From Thermoplasmatota archaeon (GTDB lineage: Archaea; Thermoplasmatota; Poseidoniia; Poseidoniales; Poseidoniaceae), in contig JAURMD010000167.1 in NCBI GenBank assembly GCA_030830875.1, positions 1 through 32,877 of the forward strand: a stretch of DNA of 32,877 nt, given 5' to 3'. A program made the translations under genes and the position numbers. The notes below the pieces were generated by a model, which did no database searches, was not told where the DNA came from, and worked only from the letters and a program-made list of their open reading frames with translations. Numbering within the stretch: the stretch's first letter is position 1; every line of letters begins with the position of its first letter. Positions 1 to 7,203 of the stretch are shown in pieces.

Positions 1-329
1 GATTGAAAGTTTTGGGTTTTGAGCATCAACCTAAGCAGAGTAGTGAATGATGAACAAAATTTCACCGATATCAATCATTCCAGCCGGAAGAAGCCGCAAG
101 GGTTCATTCGGAAACTGATCGTTCTGCGAAGGCTCTCAAGATCCTTTTTGCTGCCCCATGTTCACCTTGATCTGATGACTCGATGGCCTTCTGGCCAAGG
201 CTACGCAGCAGCAACAGGAACTCGCTGCCGGACCCCGGTTCACCTCCGGGAGTGAAGATCAAGCATCCATGGGCCTTGAAACCGTCAAAATCGGGAGTAA
301 GGATATAAACACGGGCAATGTAGTTTAGC
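1..329. other. Non-coding region upstream of livK
   Basis: No convincing gene is visible on either strand. The first 120 bases are clearly more AT-rich than the rest of the window. The short frames present have no recognisable protein features. It contains a perfect 8-base inverted repeat (CTTGATCT at 166-173, AGATCAAG at 256-263) enclosing two smaller hairpins: GCAGC/GCTGC around 205-228, and CCCGG/CCGGG at 234-250 with a 7-base loop. The second resembles a tRNA T-arm, but no tRNA can be folded around it. The livK promoter lies at its right end. It may be a regulatory leader or control region, or the flank of a gene outside the window. Confidence 0.6.
303..309 (+). promoter_or_regulatory. 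TATA-like box of livK
   Basis: ATATAAA at 303-309 matches the archaeal TATA box. A start of transcription about 26 bases downstream would fall near 330-332. That is right at an in-frame GTG (330) and about 14 bases before the ATG at 345, so the messenger would have little or no leader. No Shine-Dalgarno-like motif precedes either start. Confidence 0.55.
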
Positions 330-344
330 GTGGACGTGGACACC

Positions 345-1529
345 ATGAAGACCAACCGAACCATTGCCCTGCTGTTGACCGCCACCCTCTTCGCCGCTGC
401 CTTCGCTGGCTGCCTCGGCGGAGATGAGGAGCCCGAAGACGACACCGTGACGGTGAAGATCGGCTTCCTGAACCCCCAGACCGGCCCCCTCGAGGCCGAC
501 GCTCCCGGCTTCAGCTGGGGCGTCGCTCAGGCCATCGCTGACCTGAACGCCATGTACGGCGACGTGACCTTCGAGGCCGTTGAGGTCAACTCGGGCTGCG
601 ACGGCACCGTTGGCGGCACGGGCGCTCAGACCCTCGTTGACTCCGGCGTCGTTGCCGTGGTCGGTGCGGCTTGCTCCGGCGCCTCCATGGGCGCCAACGC
701 CATCCTCTCGGCCGCCGGGATCCCCATGATCTCCTACGCCTCCACCAACCCCTCGCTCTCCAGCGATGCGGACTACCCGCTCTTCTACCGCATCGTCCCG
801 AGCGACGCGATTCAGGGCCCCGCTGCCGCTGACATGATCGCCGACGCCGGCGCCACCGACCTCGCCATCATGCACATGACGAACGACTACGGCTCCGGCC
901 TCGCCGACGCCGTTGAAGCGGCCTGGAACGAGACCATGCCGATGTGCTCCGCCGGCAAGATCGGCTACGAAGAGACCGCGACGGACTTCGCTGCTTCCGC
1001 TCAGGCCATCGCCGACGCAAACTGCTCCGCGGTGTTCCTCTCCAGCTACATCAACGACGCCGCCCTCATCATTGAGGCCCTCCACGAGGCGAACTACACC
1101 GGCCACATCTTCTCCGGTGACGGCCCCGCTGGTGTTGGCCTCTACGAGAAGTACGCGGGCAACGACAGCGGCCTTGCGAACGTCATGGTGACCGCGCCCC
1201 GCGCCGGTGCGACCTACGGTGACTTCGACGCCCGCTACGACGCAAACGCGGCCGACGTTGGCAGCATCAAGCAGTACGTGCTCACCGCCTACGACGCGAC
1301 GATGATCATCGGCAAGGCTTCCCAGACCGACGGCGGCATCACCGCCGGCATCGAGTCCGTCGGCACCAACTACGAGGGTGCTTCTGGCCTCATCAACTTC
1401 CTCGACAACGGGGACGTTGGTGGCGCTGGCTACGACATCTGCACCTACTCCGGTGACTCCTCGGATGCGAACGGCGGCTTCGCCTGCGCCAAGTACTGGA
1501 CCGCCGAAGGCGGCGTCCAGTCGGCCTGA
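345..1529 (+). CDS. livK: Branched-chain amino acid ABC transporter, substrate-binding lipoprotein
   Basis: Extracytoplasmic binding protein of the HAAT (LivK) family that captures amino acids or related small molecules and delivers them to the permease encoded next. The ATG at 345 gives a clean lipoprotein signal: positive MKTNR, a hydrophobic stretch, then a lipobox ending FAGC with Cys23, followed by an acidic linker (GGDEEPEDD) and the mature fold beginning VTVKIGFLNPQTGPL. The GAACSGASMGANAILSAAGI region and a C-terminal periplasmic-binding-like lobe fit Peripla_BP_6. Length (394 aa) is normal. An in-frame GTG at 330 would add five residues and lies nearer the predicted transcription start. 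It is the first gene of a livK-livHM-livG-livF set and is separated from the permease by 111 bases containing strong hairpins. The true ligand (Leu/Ile/Val, other amino acids, urea or amides) cannot be read from sequence. Confidence 0.9.
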   Translation: MKTNRTIALLLTATLFAAAFAGCLGGDEEPEDDTVTVKIGFLNPQTGPLEADAPGFSWGVAQAIADLNAMYGDVTFEAVEVNSGCDGTVGGTGAQTLVDSGVVAVVGAACSGASMGANAILSAAGIPMISYASTNPSLSSDADYPLFYRIVPSDAIQGPAAADMIADAGATDLAIMHMTNDYGSGLADAVEAAWNETMPMCSAGKIGYEETATDFAASAQAIADANCSAVFLSSYINDAALIIEALHEANYTGHIFSGDGPAGVGLYEKYAGNDSGLANVMVTAPRAGATYGDFDARYDANAADVGSIKQYVLTAYDATMIIGKASQTDGGITAGIESVGTNYEGASGLINFLDNGDVGGAGYDICTYSGDSSDANGGFACAKYWTAEGGVQSA

Positions 1530-1540
1530 AGTCCATCGGA

Positions 1541-1562
1541 CACCTTCGCACCGAAGGTGCGA
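1541..1562. repeat. Small hairpin after livK, two alternative pairings
   Basis: Bases 1546-1552 (TCGCACC) pair perfectly with 1556-1562 (GGTGCGA). Alternatively 1541-1547 (CACCTTC) pair with 1553-1559 (GAAGGTG). The two 7-base stems are mutually exclusive because they share bases. It lies just upstream of the stronger stem at 1572-1601. Confidence 0.5.
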
Positions 1563-1571
1563 CGGACAGGG

Positions 1572-1601
1572 CGTCACGGCGGGCTCCGGCCCGCCGTGAC
1601 G
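1572..1601. terminator. Strong GC-rich stem-loop between livK and livHM
   Basis: A perfect 13-base stem (1572-1584 with 1589-1601, core GTCACGGCGGGC) closes a 4-base loop TCCG. There is no T-tract after it, so it is not a typical intrinsic terminator. By analogy with stem-loops after binding-protein genes in bacterial importers, it may protect the 3' end of the livK message or attenuate read-through so that the binding protein is made in excess over the permease. The stem is seen in sequence; the role is inferred. Confidence 0.55.
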
Positions 1602-1640
1602 TCCACCGGTCGAGGGGTGTGAGAGCGGGAGCGTGGAGCG

Positions 1641-4600
1641 GTGTCAACAACCCTCCTCGCCTCGTGGAACACCCTCTCTCGCGGCACCAAACGCTTGGTG
1701 ATCACCGCCCTTGTTGCGCTTGATGCGGTCCTTGGGCTGCTTCATGGGGCAGGGAGCCTGAACCTGCTCGACGCGGTCGTGTTGGGCAACCTTCCTGGCG
1801 ACCTCGTCTGGTTGCTGCAAACCGTCCAATTGATCGCGACAGGGTTCGCAGTGGTCAAGGTCGTCTTCGACGACCTTCCTCCGTCACGGCTCCGCGTCGT
1901 GGTCATCGCAGCCTCCCCCGTGCTCCTCCTTGTTCACGTCCTGTTCAGTTTGGAGGTCCTTCTGCGGGGGCAAGGGCTCAGCACCACGGTCAACCTCGAC
2001 CTTGCTTCGCTGGGAATGGACACCCTCACGTGGTCGGCCACCTACCTCGCCATCGCGGTGGGCTGTACCCTTACGTATGCGGTTCAGCGGTACGGAAACT
2101 TCGCACAATCGGAGTTTTTCATGGTCGGGATGTACTCCGGCATCGTCCTTGGCTGGATGGAACACGTCCAGCCCTTGGTGACGGCACCTCAAGACGGCGT
2201 TCTCTCGTGGACGGTTTTCCTGTACGCCTTGGTGCTGGGCTTCCTGCTGTCCGGCTTCGCGGGCGTCGTCGTGGACCGCCTTGTCTTCAAGGGCTTCCGG
2301 GACCGAAAGGCGTCGGCCGACGTGATGATGATCGCTTCGCTCGGCGTTGCCCTCGTCTTGCGTGGATTGCTGTACCTGCGTTTTGCCTCCGATTCGAAGC
2401 GCTTTGTGCCCGACGCGGACTGGATGGACGGTTCTGGGCAGGCATGGTCGCTGCCCTCCCGTGTCTTCCGCATCGACCTCGGAGCAGGTGACCTGCAGTT
2501 CATCAGCGAGGCGCGCGAAGCCTCCTACGCGTTCAACAACGCCATCATGCCGATCGTCACCTTTGGCACCGTTCTGTTGCTGATGTTGCTCCTGACGCGC
2601 ACGCGGCTTGGACGACGCATGCGAGCGGTGGCCGACAACCCAGAGTTGGCCGCTTCCTGTGGCATCAACGTCGAACGGGTGCAGATGCTGAGCGCGTTCC
2701 TGTCGGCCGGCATCACGGGCGTCGGTGGAACGGTCTTCGGGCTGTACGTGACCTTCTCACCCCAAACCGGGTTCACCTTGCTCCTGCCGGCCTTCGCCGT
2801 CATCGTGCTGGGGACCATCGGCTCCATCAGCGGTACCATCGTCGCCGCGCTCGTCATCGGATTTGTCCGCGCCGTGTCCTCACCCGTGCTCATCGCCATT
2901 GGCAACCCGCTCGACCGAACCAACTACGCCGCCATGGCCGGGGTCACGCCGTACCTGATCATCATCGCCATCCTGCTCGTGCTCCCCAAGGGGTTGGGCG
3001 ATGGCTGGGAGCGCTGGCGCATCGAACGCCTCCGGTCCAAGGCGACGAGAAGCAAGGAGCCCAACCACCGCGTGGCTGCGGCCCTCGCGGTGCTCGTTGG
3101 CTGGCTGGGGTTGCATCACCTTCACCTCAAGCAAAACGCTCGCATGGTGGCCATGGCCGGCTTGACCGCCGCGGCGTGGTTCATCCACACGGTCGCGTCC
3201 TTCATGCGCGAGCATTCCTGGGCAGGTCGAGAGGCGCTCGCCCCGAGCGGCATGGATGAGGCCTCCACCGAGGCGTGGTTGAGCCTCATCGGGACGGAAC
3301 AGGCGTTGCTGAACGCGTTCGGTCTCGTTGGCGACATGCTGTGGCCCCTCGTGCCGTTGCTGGTCTGGGCCTATGCGCTCAGGGAAGCACACTTCCTCGT
3401 TGCGGGGCGCCACGGGGAGGACCCCTTCCCGGCCCTGACCAAGCAGTGGTCCTCCCTTACCTCCAGCCTCGGTCGAAGCGCTGCGGCTGCTTCTGGGACC
3501 CTTGGTGGCGTGCTCGGTCGAGCGTCAGGGGCGCTTCGTTCCGCCTCGCCCGTCTCCACCCCGCTCGATGCTGCCCTGAACGGACTTAGCGAACGTCTTC
3601 GAGGCGCGGGTGAACGCCTCTTCGAACGCCTCGACATGCCAGAGGGACGGACGTCGGAACGAGGCTCGACCTTGACCTTCGTCGCCCTCGCGGCCCTCTT
3701 GCTCCTCGTGATCTTCTGGCTACCGCTGGACGGTCGGGACGATTGGGGGTTCTACAAGACCCTGCAGGTCAGCAACGTGATGGCCACGTTCGCCATCTTC
3801 CTTCTGCTCGCGTTTTCGCTCAACCTACACACCGGAATGACGGGATTGCTCAACTTCGGTGTGATCTTCTTCGCAAGCATCGGCGCCATCCTCGTCGGCA
3901 TCCTCACGGCGCCACAGGAATACTTCGGGTATGGGTGGCCAATCCTCCCTGCCGTGCTCGCAGCGATGATTGCCGGTGCCGTCGCAGGGTGGTTGATGGC
4001 CGGGCCGACGGCCCGGTTGAGGAGCGATTACTTCGCCATCATCACCATCTCGATGGGCGAGGTCGTGCGGCTGCTGTTGAGCGGTGAGCCCCTGCTGCGC
4101 GTCGGGGCCAACGCCTCGGCCATCGGCATTGGACAGTACCCAAAACCCCTCAACGTCTGGTGGTTCTGTGGGCGCGAGCCCCAGTTGACGTCTTCAGGCG
4201 AGGTGATGTCCCCCGTCGCCTGCTCGCTCGACCCGTCCATCACGAGCGCGGCGTCCTTCGTCGGGGACCTGCTCGGCTTCACCAAGCCAGCGCCTTACAT
4301 GTTCGTGCTGGCCGTGCTCGGCCTCCTCGCGGTCGTGCTGACCTGGGTCGTCCTCTCGACGCTGTACCGCTCGCCGTGGGGGCGCGTGCTGCGGGCCATC
4401 CGAGAAGATGAGGAGGTGGCCCAGCACCACGGTCACGACATCATGCGCCACAAAGCGACCAGCCTTGCGGTTGGCGGGGCGATTGCCGCCTTTGCCGGAG
4501 CGTTGTGGGCGTGGAAACTGGGTGGCTTCCAGCCGTCCTTCATGTCGCCCGCCCGTTCCACCTTCCTCGTGTGGGCGGCCTTCATCATCGGCGGGGCCGC

Positions 4601-5075
4601 CAACAACCGTGGCATGGTGATTGGAGCGATGATCATCGCGTTGATGGAGTTCTTCTTCAACGTCCTCGTCGCTGCCCAAGGCTCCTCGGACCTCCCGCTG
4701 CACGGCCTCGCCAACAACATCGACGTCGCCTTCCAGTGGATGGTGCTCACCCCCTTCCAACCCGCGTTGCTGTTCCTCGTCCTGGCCGCGGCGATGGCCT
4801 GGCTTCGTCGTCCAAGCGCCGCCGAGACCTTTGGCTGGATGGGCACGACCATGCTTGTGCTCGGGGTGCTGCTCGGGGGCGAGGGTCACCACTCCATCAC
4901 AGAGGTGTTCCCCGAGGTGCTCGGCGGCGTGCATCCAAAGATGGGCTTCGTCAAGGAAGTGCTCGTTGGGCTGCTCATCGTCTTCTCGCTCAAGTTCAAC
5001 GCCAAGGGCCTCTTGCCCGAAGTCCCCTTCCGACCTGAGCGAACGGGCCCTTCGCCATCGGAGGTGGAGGAATGA
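1641..5075 (+). CDS. livHM: Fused LivH-LivM branched-chain amino acid permease with membrane insert
   Basis: A single 1144-residue polypeptide that joins the two membrane subunits of a HAAT-type importer. Residues 1-130 are an extra hydrophobic N-terminus. Residues about 131-450 are the LivH half (YGNFAQSEFFMVGMY near 151-165, cytoplasmic coupling region ADNPELAASCGINVER near 331-346). Residues about 451-675 are an insert with a TM2-like hydrophobic hairpin (GWLGLHHLHL near 487-496), a second membrane region and an Ala/Ser/Gly-rich amphipathic linker. Residues about 676-1120 are the LivM half (NLHTGMTGLLNFG near 728-740, RAIREDEEVAQHHG near 919-932). In most organisms these are two genes of about 300 and 400 residues. 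The start is GTG at 1641 with GGAG just upstream. The stop overlaps livG by ATGA, so translation is probably coupled. No frameshift or internal stop is visible. Confidence 0.87.
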   Translation: MSTTLLASWNTLSRGTKRLVITALVALDAVLGLLHGAGSLNLLDAVVLGNLPGDLVWLLQTVQLIATGFAVVKVVFDDLPPSRLRVVVIAASPVLLLVHVLFSLEVLLRGQGLSTTVNLDLASLGMDTLTWSATYLAIAVGCTLTYAVQRYGNFAQSEFFMVGMYSGIVLGWMEHVQPLVTAPQDGVLSWTVFLYALVLGFLLSGFAGVVVDRLVFKGFRDRKASADVMMIASLGVALVLRGLLYLRFASDSKRFVPDADWMDGSGQAWSLPSRVFRIDLGAGDLQFISEAREASYAFNNAIMPIVTFGTVLLLMLLLTRTRLGRRMRAVADNPELAASCGINVERVQMLSAFLSAGITGVGGTVFGLYVTFSPQTGFTLLLPAFAVIVLGTIGSISGTIVAALVIGFVRAVSSPVLIAIGNPLDRTNYAAMAGVTPYLIIIAILLVLPKGLGDGWERWRIERLRSKATRSKEPNHRVAAALAVLVGWLGLHHLHLKQNARMVAMAGLTAAAWFIHTVASFMREHSWAGREALAPSGMDEASTEAWLSLIGTEQALLNAFGLVGDMLWPLVPLLVWAYALREAHFLVAGRHGEDPFPALTKQWSSLTSSLGRSAAAASGTLGGVLGRASGALRSASPVSTPLDAALNGLSERLRGAGERLFERLDMPEGRTSERGSTLTFVALAALLLLVIFWLPLDGRDDWGFYKTLQVSNVMATFAIFLLLAFSLNLHTGMTGLLNFGVIFFASIGAILVGILTAPQEYFGYGWPILPAVLAAMIAGAVAGWLMAGPTARLRSDYFAIITISMGEVVRLLLSGEPLLRVGANASAIGIGQYPKPLNVWWFCGREPQLTSSGEVMSPVACSLDPSITSAASFVGDLLGFTKPAPYMFVLAVLGLLAVVLTWVVLSTLYRSPWGRVLRAIREDEEVAQHHGHDIMRHKATSLAVGGAIAAFAGALWAWKLGGFQPSFMSPARSTFLVWAAFIIGGAANNRGMVIGAMIIALMEFFFNVLVAAQGSSDLPLHGLANNIDVAFQWMVLTPFQPALLFLVLAAAMAWLRRPSAAETFGWMGTTMLVLGVLLGGEGHHSITEVFPEVLGGVHPKMGFVKEVLVGLLIVFSLKFNAKGLLPEVPFRPERTGPSPSEVEE

Positions 5076-5854
5076 GCGCCGTGCTGAAGGTCGAGGGCCT
5101 GCGCATGGAGTTTGGGGGCCTCGTGGCCGTCAAAGACGTCTCCTTTGAGGTTGGCAAGGGCGAGATGGTCGGGCTGATTGGCCCAAACGGCTGCGGGAAA
5201 TCAACCACCTTCAACTGCATCAGCGGCCTGCTTGAACAAACGCGAGGACGCGTGGAGGTGTTCGGAAAGGACGCGTCCCGCATGCGCCCTGAGCACATCC
5301 AACGCCTCGGCATGACCCGCACCTTCCAGCACACGCGCCTCTGGCGTGAGATGACCGTGATCGAAAACCTCCTCGTCCCCCCGCGCAAGCAGTTCCGGCC
5401 GCTGGATGTGCTGTGGAAGGGCCGCAAACACGCAGCGGAGCAAGCGCGCCTCGCCCGTGCCTTCGAGGTCCTGGACGACCTCGAAGTGCCGCACATGGCG
5501 CACAACCTCGCGAGCGAGTTGTCCGGAGGGCAGAGCAAACTGGTCGACATCGGCCGCGCCATGATGGGCGAGCCGGGCCTCCTGCTTCTGGACGAGCCCG
5601 TCGCCGGCGTGGCCGGCCCCCTTGCGATGAAAATTTTCGCCAACCTCCGTCGCCTTGTGGACGAGACGAGCATCTCCATCCTCGTGATCGAACACAACAT
5701 GGATTTCATCCTCCGTCAGGGCGTCGACCGCATCGTCGTCATGAACGAAGGCGAGGTCCTGATGCAGGGCACACCCGAGGAAGTGCGGAGCAACCGGGCG
5801 GTGGTGGAAGCCTACCTCGGCTCAGCGGGTGACGCAGGGGGTGAGGAGGAATGA
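5072..5854 (+). CDS. livG: Branched-chain amino acid ABC transporter ATPase LivG
   Basis: One of two cytoplasmic ATPases that power the importer. Canonical ABC motifs are present: Walker A GPNGCGKST at residues 37-45, Q-loop Gln86, signature LSGGQ at 150-154, Walker B LLLLDEP near 170-176 and H-loop His208. The LivG-type insertion around residues 88-125 and the C-terminal EVRSNRAVVEAYLG tail, a LivG hallmark, distinguish it from LivF. Length (260 aa) is normal. The ATG overlaps the permease stop by four bases and is preceded by GGAGGTGGAGGA, a strong ribosome-binding site. It also overlaps livF by ATGA. Confidence 0.94.
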   Translation: MSAVLKVEGLRMEFGGLVAVKDVSFEVGKGEMVGLIGPNGCGKSTTFNCISGLLEQTRGRVEVFGKDASRMRPEHIQRLGMTRTFQHTRLWREMTVIENLLVPPRKQFRPLDVLWKGRKHAAEQARLARAFEVLDDLEVPHMAHNLASELSGGQSKLVDIGRAMMGEPGLLLLDEPVAGVAGPLAMKIFANLRRLVDETSISILVIEHNMDFILRQGVDRIVVMNEGEVLMQGTPEEVRSNRAVVEAYLGSAGDAGGEEE

Positions 5855-6570
5855 GCCGCGTGCTGGAGGTGACGGGCCTCGAAGGAGGGTACGGCGCCGT
5901 GCAGATCCTCTACGGCATCGACCTGCACGTCGAGGAGGGCGAATTCGTCACCATCATTGGGCCCAACGGGTGTGGGAAATCAACCTTCATCAAGACCGTC
6001 TTTGGCATCGCCAAGCACTACGGCGGACAGGTCCTCTACAGGGGTGAGCCCATCGAAGGCCTGCGCAGCGACCAACTGGTCGCCAAAGGCATCGCCTACG
6101 TGCCTCAGGTGAACAACGTCTTCCCGTCGCTGTCGGTCGAAGAAAACCTGCAGATGGGCGGCAACAGCCTTCCGGGGTCGTTGCTGAAGCAGCGCATCGA
6201 ACGCGCCCTGGACATGTTCCCTGACCTTCGAACCCGTGAGCACGACCTCGCCGCCTCGCTGTCCGGAGGGGAACGCCAGATGCTGGCCATTTCCCGCGCG
6301 CTCATCGCTGACCCTTCCTTCCTGTTGCTGGACGAACCAACGGCCGCCCTGTCTCCCCTCTACCAGCAACAAATCATTGAGCGCATCGACGCCCTCAGGG
6401 AGCAAGGCATCACCGTGCTGATCGTCGAACAGAACGCACGGCTCAGCCTTGCCCGTTCCGACCGCGGCTACATCATGGCCAACGGCAAGGTCGTCCTGAC
6501 CGGTACGGCCGAGCACATCCTCAACGACCCGGACATCGGGCAATACTTCCTCGGTACGCACGACGACTGA
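5851..6570 (+). CDS. livF: Branched-chain amino acid ABC transporter ATPase LivF
   Basis: Second ATPase of the importer, expected to pair with LivG on the cytoplasmic face of the LivHM permease. Walker A GPNGCGKST (residues 37-45), signature LSGGE (137-141), Walker B FLLLDEP (about 157-163) and the LivF-typical VEQNA in place of an H-loop His (about 192-196). The C-terminus (TGTAEHILNDPDIGQYFLG) is LivF-like. Length (239 aa) is normal. The start overlaps livG by ATGA and follows GAGGAGGA. It is the last gene of the operon and ends four bases before the stop of a convergent exporter gene. Confidence 0.94.
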   Translation: MSRVLEVTGLEGGYGAVQILYGIDLHVEEGEFVTIIGPNGCGKSTFIKTVFGIAKHYGGQVLYRGEPIEGLRSDQLVAKGIAYVPQVNNVFPSLSVEENLQMGGNSLPGSLLKQRIERALDMFPDLRTREHDLAASLSGGERQMLAISRALIADPSFLLLDEPTAALSPLYQQQIIERIDALREQGITVLIVEQNARLSLARSDRGYIMANGKVVLTGTAEHILNDPDIGQYFLGTHDD

Positions 6571-6574
6571 AGGC

Positions 6575-7189
6575 TCAGAGCAGTGGCAGCAGCAGGTTGG
6601 CGGCGAACAGGAACATCAGGACCGCGATGCTGCGGTCGATCCACATCCACGCCCGGGCACTGGACAGGGAAGATGCCAAGCGGCTGGACCCGTAGCCAAG
6701 CGAGAAAAAGAACAGCACGGAAGCGGAAGAGGCACCTACGGTGAAGGCGAGCCGCTCGGCGGCATCAAAGCGAAGGGCATAGCCCCCAATCAGCACGAGC
6801 GTGTCGAGGTAGACGAGGGGGTTCAGGAAGGTGAAGGCGAGGGCGGCGGACACCGTTCGCGCCCGGGGAGCGCTCTGCATCGCACCCAGGTCCATGCCTT
6901 GAGCACGCATCGATGAGCGCAGCCTCAGCGCGCCATAGGCCAAGAGAAAGGAAGCAGCCCCAAGGGTCATCGGCACGTGCACCTGCTCCCATGAGTCGAG
7001 CAAGGCGCCCACGCCGAGGGTGCCCAGCGCGATGAGCGCGATGTCGGCCATCGTGCACACGAGGCAGACGAGGAAGACGTGCGCCCGCATCAGCCCTTGA
7101 CGGATCACGAAGGCGTTCTGTGGCCCGAGCGCGACGATCAGGCCGAGGCTGAGGCCGAAGCCCTGCAGCGTGGCCGACAGCAGGGGCAT
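6575..7189 (-). CDS. LysE/ArgO-family amino acid exporter
   Basis: A 204-residue integral membrane protein of the LysE superfamily. The family signature LGPQNAFVIRQGL lies near residues 21-33, followed by alternating hydrophobic segments that fit about six membrane helices (CLVCTMADIALIALGTLGV, TFLNPLVYLDTLVLIGGYAL, FFFSLGYGSSRLA). Known members export basic amino acids such as lysine or arginine, and the NPLVYLDTLVLIGG region is typical of the LysE/ArgO branch rather than RhtB. The exact substrate is unknown. It is convergent with the Liv importer, so import and export genes sit back to back. Its start is only 14 bases from the divergent NERD gene, so the promoter must lie within that gene's 5' end or be shared. 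Confidence 0.86.
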   Translation of the reverse strand: MPLLSATLQGFGLSLGLIVALGPQNAFVIRQGLMRAHVFLVCLVCTMADIALIALGTLGVGALLDSWEQVHVPMTLGAASFLLAYGALRLRSSMRAQGMDLGAMQSAPRARTVSAALAFTFLNPLVYLDTLVLIGGYALRFDAAERLAFTVGASSASVLFFFSLGYGSSRLASSLSSARAWMWIDRSIAVLMFLFAANLLLPLL

Positions 7190-7203
7190 GCCGGTCCCGC
7201 AGC

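Noticed and set aside
47-118. C/D box RNA candidate (ATGATGA at 47-53, CTGA at 115-118)
   Set aside because: The boxes are about 60 bases apart with no internal D' or C' boxes and no terminal stem, so chance matches are more likely.
186-262. Possible tRNA gene with T-arm-like hairpin at 234-250
   Set aside because: The loop TTCACCT lacks the conserved A58, the following seven bases have no complementary acceptor strand at a suitable distance, and no anticodon arm can be drawn.
285-1577. 430-residue open frame on the minus strand
   Set aside because: It is exactly antisense to livK. Composition is Gly/Val/Asp-rich as expected for the complement of a high-GC gene, and it has no domain features.
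4194-4934. 246-residue open frame on the minus strand
   Set aside because: His/Gly/Glu-rich shadow of the LivM half of the permease.
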